Origin: Escallonia rubra
Taxonomy: Eukaryota > Streptophyta > Magnoliopsida > Escalloniales > Escalloniaceae
NCBI GenBank assembly: GCA_033065855.1
Contig: JAVXUO010000413.1
Span: 1 to 64,000 of the forward strand
Length of the DNA stretch: 64,000 nucleotides
Direction: 5' to 3'
The position numbers and the translations under genes were made by a program. Under the pieces are notes generated by a model. It searched no databases. It saw only the letters and a program-made list of their open reading frames with translations, and was not told the DNA's origin. Shown in pieces: positions 9,968-19,003 of the stretch (its first letter is position 1; each line of letters begins with the position of its first letter).

Positions 9968-10481
9968 TTTCACAATAGGACAAAGCAGCTCTTCTAGGCG
10001 TAGAAACCCCATTTACACTAGTATTACAGAAGAACGTTTTGAAGCAAATTACGTAGAATATCGCAAGTTTTATATAACCCTAAGAATCATAGACGATACA
10101 AATCATACTATCAAATACCGTATTTTAGACCATACACTTTCTTTAAAATACAATCCTTTAAGAACTTATATGAGTAGGTTTATGAATCTATCCGCCTTAA
10201 CATTAGATTTAAACCCTTATTTAAGACATTTAGTAGACTTCTATATATATTATCAAGATAATAAAAACAATAATTATTATAGAAATGAATATGATAGACT
10301 TAGAATCACTAGACCTAATTTTGATAGATTTAGAGCAATCATAGAAAGGCATGAACCAACAGCTTTAGAAAACATAACAAATCACATAAATTTTCTACAA
10401 ATAACTAGTGATTCACAAAGCACAGATTCAGATAGTTCTAGTAATAATGAAGAACCAAACAATTTAAACCTTCCAGATTAA
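9954..10481 (+). CDS. Viral ORF2, paralogue of ORF1 and ORF3
   Basis: 175 residues of unknown function. The core FYITLRIIDDTNHTIKYRI (39-57), a following YNPL-type turn, and FYIYYQDNKNNNYY (about 94-107) line up with the same places in ORF3 and more loosely in ORF1. The C-terminal 25 residues are Ser/Asp/Asn-rich and acidic. Its stop overlaps the ORF3 start as TAATG. A broken copy lies at 5886-6045. Confidence 0.8.
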   Translation: MDINNFTIGQSSSSRRRNPIYTSITEERFEANYVEYRKFYITLRIIDDTNHTIKYRILDHTLSLKYNPLRTYMSRFMNLSALTLDLNPYLRHLVDFYIYYQDNKNNNYYRNEYDRLRITRPNFDRFRAIIERHEPTALENITNHINFLQITSDSQSTDSDSSSNNEEPNNLNLPD

Positions 10482-11041
10482 TGACAGATAGAAATCTAAA
10501 CACAGAACCTTATCAAGAACCGTTTAGCTTTGAAGACATGATAGCTAATTTTAACATAGATCAACAAACTACTTCAGACATATTAGAAACCTTTCATAGA
10601 TTCTACTTAGCTTTAGAAACAATAGATCATACAAATGAAAGATTAAAACATTATATAGACACAGATTCCATAAACTTAGTATACAATCCCTTATCTTTTT
10701 ACATTAGATATTTTCTAAATTTAGACTTATTATTAGAAGATTTTGACATTTTCTTTCAGCACCTTATAGGTTTTTACATACAATTAAAAGACCACCAGAA
10801 TAATGCTTTATATTATACTGAGTTTCACAGAAGATTAGAACATATAGACCCAAGCACTCCCGCAGAAAACTTAAGAATTCCTGCAGATATAACAGCTCAA
10901 ATACAAAACAATTTAGACAGATTACAATTAGAATCAGATTTAGACTATGGAGATTATTTAAATTACAACGAAGACGATAATGATTATCCATGGGATGATG
11001 AAGCCCTGGCTAATCTAGACAACACTTATAGTGGAATATAG
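10481..11041 (+). CDS. Viral ORF3, paralogue of ORF1 and ORF2
   Basis: 186 residues of unknown function. The shared core is FYLALETIDHTNERLKHYI (41-59), then YNPLSFYIRYFLNLD and FYIQLKDHQNNALYY. The tail (about 145-186) is strongly acidic with several Tyr/Asp pairs. The gene starts on the ORF2 stop and is followed without a gap by ORF4 (TAG then ATG). Acidic tails of this kind could contact RNA-binding or capsid proteins, but that is a guess. Confidence 0.8.
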   Translation: MTDRNLNTEPYQEPFSFEDMIANFNIDQQTTSDILETFHRFYLALETIDHTNERLKHYIDTDSINLVYNPLSFYIRYFLNLDLLLEDFDIFFQHLIGFYIQLKDHQNNALYYTEFHRRLEHIDPSTPAENLRIPADITAQIQNNLDRLQLESDLDYGDYLNYNEDDNDYPWDDEALANLDNTYSGI

Positions 11042-11323
11042 ATGACTACAAACAAAATAGAATATTTAAATCTTCAAACAGACAATAAAAGTTTAAAAAT
11101 AATTAGAGAAAACTTAGATTATATGAAAGAAGTTTATATGCAATCTTCAGACAAGTCTAAACAGAGTGAGGCTAAAATAGAAACAATATTAGACAAACTT
11201 AGCAAAATAACTATTGAGTTAGAAAAAATTATAATTACTATAAATAGACTTGAAAAACAAATTAGTAAAATAGAAGATAATATAAGACAATATTTTAATA
11301 TACAAGGACTTGATTATAAATGA
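11042..11323 (+). CDS. Viral ORF4, small coiled-coil protein
   Basis: 93 residues. Residues about 43-85 show heptad-like Ile/Leu spacing with Lys and Glu between (KIETILDKLSKI, IITINRLEKQISKIEDNI), which predicts a parallel coiled coil. Caulimovirus virion-associated proteins and badnavirus P2 proteins are small coiled-coil or nucleic-acid-binding proteins at a similar genome position, so a virion-associated role is plausible. No catalytic motif is seen. The stop overlaps the ORF5 start by four bases (ATGA). Confidence 0.7.
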   Translation: MTTNKIEYLNLQTDNKSLKIIRENLDYMKEVYMQSSDKSKQSEAKIETILDKLSKITIELEKIIITINRLEKQISKIEDNIRQYFNIQGLDYK

Positions 11324-11667
11324 CTAGTTCCAGAAATTATGAAATTTATTCAGACTATAAACAAGCTATGTTAGATGAAAATGATTACTTATTTCCAGCA
11401 GAAGGTATATCTAAAAACGCACTAGGAACTCCAAACGATCTTTCTAATAGAAAACAAAATAATGTTATTATAATGTTACTAATAAAATGTTTAGAAAGAC
11501 TAGACACCCTAGCATTAAAGGTAGAGTTGTATCTTGATAGACCTAAAATAGAGAATAGCCTAGATATAGATGTTTTATGCAAAAAATTAGAGAAAATAAC
11601 CATAGATAAACCTAAAAGGAAAACAAAAACACAAGACTTAAAATTTTTGACATATGACAAGCAATAA
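11320..11667 (+). CDS. Viral ORF5, small protein with a badnavirus P1-like layout
   Basis: 115 residues. The N-terminal part (NYEIYSDYKQAMLDENDYL) followed by a helical segment NVIIMLLIKCLERLDTLALK and a Lys-rich end resembles in layout the badnavirus ORF1 product (DUF1319), which also lies upstream of the main polyprotein. The resemblance is by eye and weak. It overlaps ORF4 by 4 and the movement protein by 14 bases. Confidence 0.65.
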   Translation: MTSSRNYEIYSDYKQAMLDENDYLFPAEGISKNALGTPNDLSNRKQNNVIIMLLIKCLERLDTLALKVELYLDRPKIENSLDIDVLCKKLEKITIDKPKRKTKTQDLKFLTYDKQ

Positions 11668-12613
11668 TAGTCAAATTTTAGGAAGAGGCAATATAGAAGA
11701 TAGAAGTAGAACAGAAGTTCTAGCCACAGAAACTAGAAGACGTAATGAAAACAATTTACAAAATAGAGTTCTTAGACTTTTTAGAACACCTCAAGCCCCT
11801 ATAGCATCTTTAGAACAGATAATAGATATTGACCGACAAATAGAACAGTTTAGACAAAATAGATTAGATTTAATATCTCCTCAGATATTATACCAACATC
11901 ATTCTCAAGTAAGTCAGACTAGATTATTTATGCATTATAGAGAAACACAAAATAGATGTGTAGGAGAAGATGTAGCTAGTATAAATTTAATACACCCAGA
12001 TTCTGAAACTGAATTAATTAGAGGAAATTTCAATTTAACTCATATAGGCTTAATAGTTATAGGCGTAAAAGGATTAACTAGAAGAGATACAGGAGCTAAA
12101 GTATTCTTAGCTATAATAGACGATAGATTTTCTAGTGAACAGGCAATAATAGGAGCCATAGAAGTAGATATGAACAACAACGGTGGCATATTTTATTGTG
12201 CACCAGATTTCTGTATAAACACTAGAGATTTTGCAAAAAATATTAAAGTTAAAATAATGACTAAAGGTTATGAAGACTTTCAACAAGGCAAAAATCTTTT
12301 AATATGCACTACTTTTATAGGAAAGTTAACACAAAACAGTCAAGTAGGATATAAATTAACCATAGATGACACTGCAAAGTTTATAATTAATAGAGGAATT
12401 AGACTATTACCACCTTATAGAATAGATGCTTTAGAAAATTCAGGACAAGAATGGCAAGTAGATAAACTATTAGAAACAAGCTCAAACAATAGTATTATAC
12501 CCACAGACAACTTTTGGTATAAAAATGCTTCAGGAAGAATGTCAGTTAGATTTACTAATTATATAGAATCAAATACACACCTAGGAGACCAAGACATTCA
12601 AGAAGAAGAGTAA
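11654..12613 (+). CDS. Viral movement protein (30K superfamily)
   Basis: 319 residues. The 30K core lies at about 125-245, with IGLIVIGVKGLTRRDTGAK and the FLAIIDDRF strand carrying the conserved Asp, then GAIEVDMNNNGGIFYCAPDF and ICTTFIGKL. In this family the protein forms tubules through plasmodesmata for cell-to-cell spread. Unlike badnaviruses and tungroviruses, where this domain is fused to the capsid polyprotein, it is a separate ORF here. The N-terminal 120 residues are basic and helical. It overlaps ORF5 by 14 bases and ends 3 bases before the polyprotein. Partial copies lie at 7589-7874 and 19003-19298. Confidence 0.9.
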   Translation: MTSNNSQILGRGNIEDRSRTEVLATETRRRNENNLQNRVLRLFRTPQAPIASLEQIIDIDRQIEQFRQNRLDLISPQILYQHHSQVSQTRLFMHYRETQNRCVGEDVASINLIHPDSETELIRGNFNLTHIGLIVIGVKGLTRRDTGAKVFLAIIDDRFSSEQAIIGAIEVDMNNNGGIFYCAPDFCINTRDFAKNIKVKIMTKGYEDFQQGKNLLICTTFIGKLTQNSQVGYKLTIDDTAKFIINRGIRLLPPYRIDALENSGQEWQVDKLLETSSNNSIIPTDNFWYKNASGRMSVRFTNYIESNTHLGDQDIQEEE

Positions 12614-12616
12614 AAT

Positions 12617-15600
12617 ATGTATAGTTATAAAGACTTTGATATCTTAAAAAACTTAGACATAAAAATCCTAAATCAATCCATAGGAACAACTTTTGTAGGA
12701 AAAGGCTTAAATGTAGAACAATTACAAAAATTCTTAAGTATTACAGAAAGGGAAGACAACTTAGATATATTTAATCAGCCAGAATACATTATAGAACCTA
12801 ATCTAGATTTTACTATTCCAGACAGCTTAAAAGATTTAGATGTAAGCTTTAATCCTTCCCATATAGCTCCAAGCATAGACAAAATAGACCCTGAAATAGA
12901 TTATAAAAAGATCTTAGATCAAAAAATTAATATAGCTATAAAAGAAATAACTAGAGTTAGAGAAGAACATAGAACTTTAGAAAATGACAATAATTTATTA
13001 ATAGAAGAAATGGATAATATATTAGATTTATTAGACACGGAAAATCATGAAATAGAACTAAACATAGATTTAGAAAATTTAGAAACTAGTTCTATAGATA
13101 CCCAGATTACAACAAACAATATTAAATATAATTTAATGAATGAAGTACCTTATTTCCTTATGGAAGAAGGAGAAACTTCAGGCACTACTAATAATAGAAA
13201 TGATGATGGAGGTAGATTTTATACCTCACAACCACATTCAAGGCCACGTTATCCATATGGCAACTTACCTAGACATAGTGCAAACATAGATAATAATAGA
13301 GCTGAAAGACCTAATTATAGACCAAAAGGTAAAAGACATCCTTTAGAACAAAACTTTAAAATCCAAAAGGCAGCAGAACCTTTTATTTTAAATATAACAG
13401 CAGTAGATCCTCAACAAAGAAACAATTATATACAAGTATGGAAAGATGCAGTTGTAGCAAATTTTATAACCAAACAATCAGACAATTTAGAAACAGGAGA
13501 AGAAATGATAAGATATATGATACAATTTTTAGGTCCTATAGCTAAAGCTAATTTTGAAGAATGGCAAAAGACATATCCAGATGATTTAAAGCAAATGGCG
13601 GATTTAGGACCAAACCCTTATAATTTCGTTAATACCATACAATTAATTTTAACAGGTAGAAATCCTAATACAGGAGATACTATAATACAAACAGAAGCAG
13701 CTAGAAAATTAGAACAAGTACATTTATATAGTTGGCATAACATAAAACCTTTTATGCAAGAATATTATTACTTTGCTTCACAAAGTGGAAATATTTATAA
13801 ACCAGCTGTTATAGACAAATTTCTAAACAAATTACCAGGCGCTTTAGGAAGAGAAATATATGAGACAATTAAAAAACTTTATCCAAGCCCTACTTGGACA
13901 CCTTCTTTAGGCAATGTTTTTGAACATGTTATAGAAATATTAGTTTCTAAATGCACTAATATACAAATAGCTAGACAATTAAAGAATGAAACTAGTTTTT
14001 GTAAAGAAATATATACACCTCAACATTATGGTCAAGAAGAATCTAGACCAAAATATAATAAGAAACCCCATAGAAAATATAGACAACCTAGAAAGACATA
14101 TTACTTAAGAAAAAGTAAAGCTAGAAAACATTTCTTAAATCCTAAACATGTTAGGAAATATGACACTAGGAGAATATACAAAAATAAAATTACTTGTTAC
14201 TCTTGTGGAGAACCAGACCATTTAAGTTCTAATTGCCCTAGAAGACATAACAATAATAATTTTAAAGCCATGATAGTTAATAATACAAATGAAGACCTAT
14301 TAGAAGTAGATGAAACACTTAGTGATACAGAAAGTATATATAGTATTAAATCGATAGAAGAATACATAGAAGACAACATTTCTATAAGTAGTGATGAAGA
14401 AGAAGACTTTCCAATAGAAACCACAGACCAAATAGATACTTTTATAAACTCTCTAAAGAATACAGAAATATACAATTTCATGTTTAAACCCTTAGCTGAC
14501 AAACTAGCATTAGAAGAAGACTGTATACATCAATGGCAAATAGGTAAAGGTATAGACACAACACCTTGCTATATATGTAATTGGTTTCCTGCAATTAGAG
14601 TTAGATGCAAATGTGATATATGTCATATAGAAGCATGCATAAAATGCATAAAACAGAAATATAACATAGAAATTACTAAAGCAATAGAACATAAGACTTA
14701 TACAGACACTTATTATGATAAGAATGTTAATAGAAGATTAGAATTCTTAGAACAAAAGGTGATTCAAATAGAAGAAACCTTAAAGCAAAGACATGAAGAT
14801 GAACTAATCATAGGTAATAATAAGCAGTTAATTCAACAAATACAAAACGACTTTAAAATAGAAAAATTCTGTACTAAGGCAAGATTTAATAATCTTATAA
14901 CTACTAGAGTACAAATCAGACACTATAATAAGTTAATAGAAACCAATGCAATAATAGACACAGGTTGCACTATAACTGTTATAGATCCAGGCTTAGTCGA
15001 TAAATCTCATATCAAGACATTTGAAGAACCCTTAATTGGAATAGGATTTACAGGCAACCCAATTAAATATTCTGAATATATTACAAATGCAGCTATTACT
15101 TTTCTTACACCATGCAATACACAAAGTAAACCCTATTTTCTTAAACAAGCTTTTTGTGCTACTGTTGCACACTCTGAAGGCAAAATTATTTTAGGAATAA
15201 ATTTTTTAATAAATGACAACAATACTTTAACTATTACTAAAGACTTTATTCAAATAGCTCAGAATGTTACACATACTCCTATTAATATAGACACTCCATC
15301 AGAGTACGCTCGGAAGCGTGGTGGGGAATATGCTAATATTAAAGGCAAAAATAAAATATGTGAAGACTGTAGTAATGGTAAGACAAATTGTTGCTTAACT
15401 AATATAGACATAGGAGATGAATGTTTAAAAATAGAAGAGATAACAGAAGACGAAGATAACATAGATGATAACATAGATCTAGATATTTATAGCTTAGACA
15501 AAATAAGTTATAATTTAATAAACTACTTTACAAATAAACATGATATTCTTAGAGCTATAGACAGACTCCCATTTATAGGAGAAGATCCTATTAAACGATG

Positions 15601-15937
15601 GGATTTAAATCAAATATACTGTAAGCTAGATATTATAAATCCAGACTATATTGTTAAAACTGCTAATATAGAAGCAAGTAGTTTAGATACAGAAGACTTT
15701 AAAATGCACATTAAAGATTTAACAGAATTAAAGGTAATAAGACCAAGCAATAGTCCTCATAGATCCGCAGCTTTTATAGTTAGATACAACAAAAATAAAG
15801 ACACCAGATACACTAATAGATGGTTAAAATTTATGACCTCTTTAAGTAACTATAGAATAGATAAAATAGAATGGCAACACATTAAAGGAGTTGATAACTC
15901 CATTGCAGATTTACTTTCTAGAAAAATTCTATCTTAA
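12617..15937 (+). pseudogene. Capsid-protease-RT polyprotein with an in-frame RT deletion
   Basis: The frame is open for 1106 codons. In order: N-terminal region with a coiled coil (95-140), capsid core (about 255-470), Arg/Lys-rich stretch (475-525), CCHC knuckle CYSCGEPDHLSSNC (527-540), acidic tail, a second cysteine cluster CX2CX11CX2CX4CX2C (651-677), aspartic protease with IDTGCT (Asp781), a linker, and the first RT residues SPHRSAAFIV (1046-1055). At about 15775-15785 the frame jumps directly to the RNase H end. RT fingers, the YIDD box and most of RNase H, about 1 kb, are gone, while the reading frame is kept. Flanking sequence suggests a short tatagttaga homology at the joint. This product could not reverse transcribe. 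Capsid and protease parts look intact. Confidence 0.9.
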
Positions 15938-16007
15938 GATAATTTCAGACAAATAGACAGACTTTTATCTTATACAATTTTAAAATCAGACAATCTTTTT
16001 ATTACAG
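15938..16007 (+). promoter_or_regulatory. Spacer before the transactivator gene
   Basis: 70 bp between the polyprotein stop and the transactivator ATG are present in the copy at 3721-3790 as well. It holds direct repeats of cagacaa/cagaca. About 37 bp of it is deleted in the inverted copy near 2246. No TATA box is clear. In CaMV a separate promoter serves this gene, but I cannot show one here. Confidence 0.4.
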
Positions 16008-17303
16008 ATGGCATCTTCTTCGGCATCTTCATCCGCTCAGATAAGACAAAATCAGGCAAACCAGGCAAACCCTGTTTTTCCAACCCAGTTTATCAGTTAT
16101 GTTGATAATCTTGGCAGAAACAGGATTAATTTTAACGGCAATAATTTAGAAGTTTTACATGTTGGCTCTAGATTTCAGGTTAAAGATCACAAAATTGGTC
16201 CTCTCCCTGTTGATCAGAGAACACTCCTAGATAATTTATGGCAATCTTTTGTTAAAAAAGACAATGGGTGGTTTGTCAATACTGTTAACGCTTTGGCAAA
16301 CTATTTTCATAAAATTAGAGACTCTAAAAAATATAATTTTTACTGTGTTTTTAAAGGCACTATTCCAGGCATTTACAAAAGTTACCCAGAGGCTATGGTA
16401 GGCGGAGTTGGGAATGTAAAAGATCCTTGGTATAAAGGAACTATAACATTTCAAGAAGCCACCACTCTTATGCAGACACATTATGGCCCCAATTACTATA
16501 TTAGCCCAGATTGTCAAGACGGATCTCTTTCAGACAATTTAGCAGACTGTGAAAATTGTTGTACTTTAATTAGACATCATAATATTTTAAAATCTAGATT
16601 AGACCATTTACTTTTAGAAAAATCGCATTTTGACCTACAAGTAGCTCAGCTTAAAGCACAAATACAAGTTTTAGAATTAGAAACAAATGACTGGAAACAG
16701 AGATATACCACTCTCCTTTCCACCAGGCAACAGACACCAAAACCCAGTGTTTCGGGTAATAAAGAAACACCTAGTCTGGATTCACAGGCATCCAGTAAAG
16801 ACAAGTCAGGTCCTGTTACAGTTGGTAATTTACTCAAAATTACTGAAAAACCCGTGTGTTCGGGAGAAAAAACACCTAGTCCAGTATTACAGGCTACTGG
16901 TAAAGACTTCTCAAGTCCTGATACAGTTGGTGTTTTACTCAAAAACACTGAAAATCCTTTGAATATGGGAGAATATATTCCTAGTCCAGTTCTACAGGTG
17001 ACTGGTAAAGACTCATCAAATCCTGAGACCCCTGTCCATTTGGGAAAAATGGAATTAAGGAAATTAAAAAGTAAGAAGGCAAAAAGACAAGCGATGGCAA
17101 TTCAAAATCAAGTAGCTAAAGTTTTGGCAGAACTCGTTAACAAGACATTGACAAGCAAGACAGAGACATCTACGAGCAATTTTGAAGACTCTATCTTTCA
17201 AGACGCTCAGAGACAGAGCCCTAGCATTATTGCTTCCTCTAGTGATTCATCAGACAAAGATCAGACTCAAGAAGACTCTAGTGAAAGACCCCATAAAAAA
17301 TAG
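16008..17303 (+). CDS. Viroplasmin / translational transactivator
   Basis: 431 residues. The viroplasmin-like fold lies at about 110-158 (FYCVFKGTIPGIYKSYPEA and a Trp/Tyr/Gly pattern after it), a domain related to the N-terminal hybrid-binding domain of RNase H1. A coiled coil with a CENCC start follows at about 180-235. Then three imperfect repeats of about 36 residues (245-350) each carry a S-P-V-L-Q/TGKD/TVG-LLK-TE-P pattern. The tail is Ser-rich with a basic patch near 360-375. Proteins of this type form inclusion bodies and allow reinitiation on polycistronic viral RNA, which suits the tightly packed ORFs upstream. This is the only complete copy; four partial copies lie in the cluster. 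Confidence 0.9.
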   Translation: MASSSASSSAQIRQNQANQANPVFPTQFISYVDNLGRNRINFNGNNLEVLHVGSRFQVKDHKIGPLPVDQRTLLDNLWQSFVKKDNGWFVNTVNALANYFHKIRDSKKYNFYCVFKGTIPGIYKSYPEAMVGGVGNVKDPWYKGTITFQEATTLMQTHYGPNYYISPDCQDGSLSDNLADCENCCTLIRHHNILKSRLDHLLLEKSHFDLQVAQLKAQIQVLELETNDWKQRYTTLLSTRQQTPKPSVSGNKETPSLDSQASSKDKSGPVTVGNLLKITEKPVCSGEKTPSPVLQATGKDFSSPDTVGVLLKNTENPLNMGEYIPSPVLQVTGKDSSNPETPVHLGKMELRKLKSKKAKRQAMAIQNQVAKVLAELVNKTLTSKTETSTSNFEDSIFQDAQRQSPSIIASSSDSSDKDQTQEDSSERPHKK

Positions 17304-17520
17304 ACAGCTGTATGGACAACATAACCAAGGTCACAGACTTCTGACATCCTCAATCCGACAGCAAGCATCTCTCCTTTTCAAATACAAGATAAAGGCAAAG
17401 AAAATCCCAAGATTTAGTAATGATAATATAGACTAAGAAAATCTAAGATTTAGTAATGATAATTTAGTAATGATAACTATCGTCTTTTATATTAAATCCC
17501 AAGATTTTCTGATTTAGTCT
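17304..17520. other. Transactivator 3' flank and filler junction
   Basis: After the stop comes about 100 bp of viral 3' flank, then about 110 bp of repeated agatttagtaatgata units with inverted partners, containing a short patch aactatcgtctttta that matches RT sequence at 3366-3382. From about 17517 the leader runs in the reverse direction. The same structure is present, inverted, at 768-950. Confidence 0.65.
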
Positions 17521-18257
17521 ACTTCGTTAAACCAATCGTCAATCCTTGCGGACCTGCCAAAGGCATACCGACGTCTGGTATCCATAGATTAATCATTCAA
17601 AAGGGATAGAGTCCCCGGTTGGACCGTGATCCATTAAGGACGAAGCATAATATAGGTAAAAACACAGCGAAATATTGAAAAGATTCAAAAAGATAGGACA
17701 AAAACTTAGAGAGAGAGAGAGAGTCTTTGTGGAAGATTTTATTTTTCAAAACTTCAGGATGCCTGGTAGGTCTAGTCTAGAGTAAATCTCAAGATGCTAG
17801 GTTGAACCGACAAAGCTTTCTTTTAAGGTAAAAACTCAGGGCATGCGTTAGTCTGCGGGCTTTCAACGCCATCACTCGGCAATAGCCCTGAACGACTCGC
17901 TCCCACTTTTGTTTCAAACCCCTAAAGAAGACTCTGGCAATTCGTTTTAGAAGCATAATTGATTTAGATCTAGGTAAACCTGTGGTAAGCATAATCATTT
18001 TTCAAAACAAAAATTTTTTAAAAGAGGCTCTCTTTCCCAAGTAAATGCCATATGATTTAGAATCAAAACATTATTAGGATGTTTTTAGTCATATTAGACT
18101 TAGAAATGTTCCTTTTCAATTCATAGAATGTGTTTCGTCATTGAGCGTTTTCACCCCAGAATGTTAAACAAGTTTAAAGAGTAACACTTACTTGAACTAA
18201 GGATTGCTGCGTACTTGAGTTGAAGAACTGATTTGATTTACAGGGAAAAGTGAGATT
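17517..18257 (-). other. Viral leader, minus orientation
   Basis: On the minus strand this follows the candidate promoter at 18258-18667 and has many short ATG frames. It is colinear with 1-740. The orientation is opposite to the ORFs next to it, so it was inverted during or before integration. Confidence 0.7.
17789..17998 (-). CDS. Leader reading frame, 69 codons, basic
   Basis: A strongly basic short frame (many Arg and Lys) is open in three leader copies: here, at 260-469 and at 7016-7225, with one substitution (Asn to Ile) near the end. It may simply be a leader uORF that stays open because the copies are young. No homologue is recognised. Confidence 0.25.
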   Translation of the reverse strand: MIMLTTGLPRSKSIMLLKRIARVFFRGLKQKWERVVQGYCRVMALKARRLTHALSFYLKRKLCRFNLAS

Positions 18258-18667
18258 GCATGAAGCAGAGAAGTTTCAAAGAGAAAATTGTATTGCTCTT
18301 CAAAAGATTACTTCGCATTCGCACTTGTATTCACACACTTACAAAATGGACTCTGCCTTAGTTTATATAGGCAGGGAAAAGCTAACTACAGGACCCTAAA
18401 GGACTAATGCTTTACATCTGTACAAAATGACAAGAAAACTTTCTAGACTACATTATGACGAACTTTAATTAAAGGTAGCCTAAGAATCTAAGAGATGCTG
18501 AGCTGCTAAGTTTACATTGTCTTCTTCTGCCTATTTTAACTGTCTGGAAGAGATAAGGGGCAGATAATTCAACTTAAGTGGGTCCTATTGTCTTGATAAT
18601 GCGTTTTAAAAGTAGATGCCTTGCGTTGTAGATCAATAATGCAGTCTTCACCCTGAAATTAATGGTG
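18258..18667 (-). promoter_or_regulatory. Candidate pararetroviral promoter region
   Basis: On the minus strand a TATATAA box (18369-18363) sits in a GC-richer context, with a TGACG motif (plus strand 18456-18460) about 90 bp upstream, similar to the as-1 element of known pararetrovirus promoters. Transcription would start near 18335 and run into the leader at 18257. A 64 bp part (18541-18604) recurs at 6916-6982, which supports viral rather than host origin. The exact start is not shown by the sequence. Confidence 0.5.
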
Positions 18668-19003
18668 GAGTCATGTCTTGTCTTTGAAACAAAAGTGGGA
18701 GCGAGTCGTTCAGGGCTATTGCCGAGTGATGGCGTTGAAAGCCCGCAGACTAACGCATGCCCTGAGTTTTTACCTTAAAAGAAAGCTTTGTCGGTTCAAC
18801 CTAGCATCCTGAGATTTACTCTAGACTAGACCTACCAGGCATCCTGAAGTTTTGAAAAATAAAATCTTCCACAAAGACTCTCTCTCTCTCTCTAAGTTTT
18901 TGTCCTATCTTTTTGAATCTTTTCAATATTTCGCTGTGTTTTTACCTATATTATGCTTCGTCCTTAATGGATCACGGTCCAACCGGGGACTCTATCCCTT
19001 TTT
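18668..19003 (+). other. Viral leader fragment, plus orientation
   Basis: This equals 340-655. It meets the promoter fragment head to head at about 18668 and is cut at 19003, where a movement-protein fragment begins. Confidence 0.7.
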
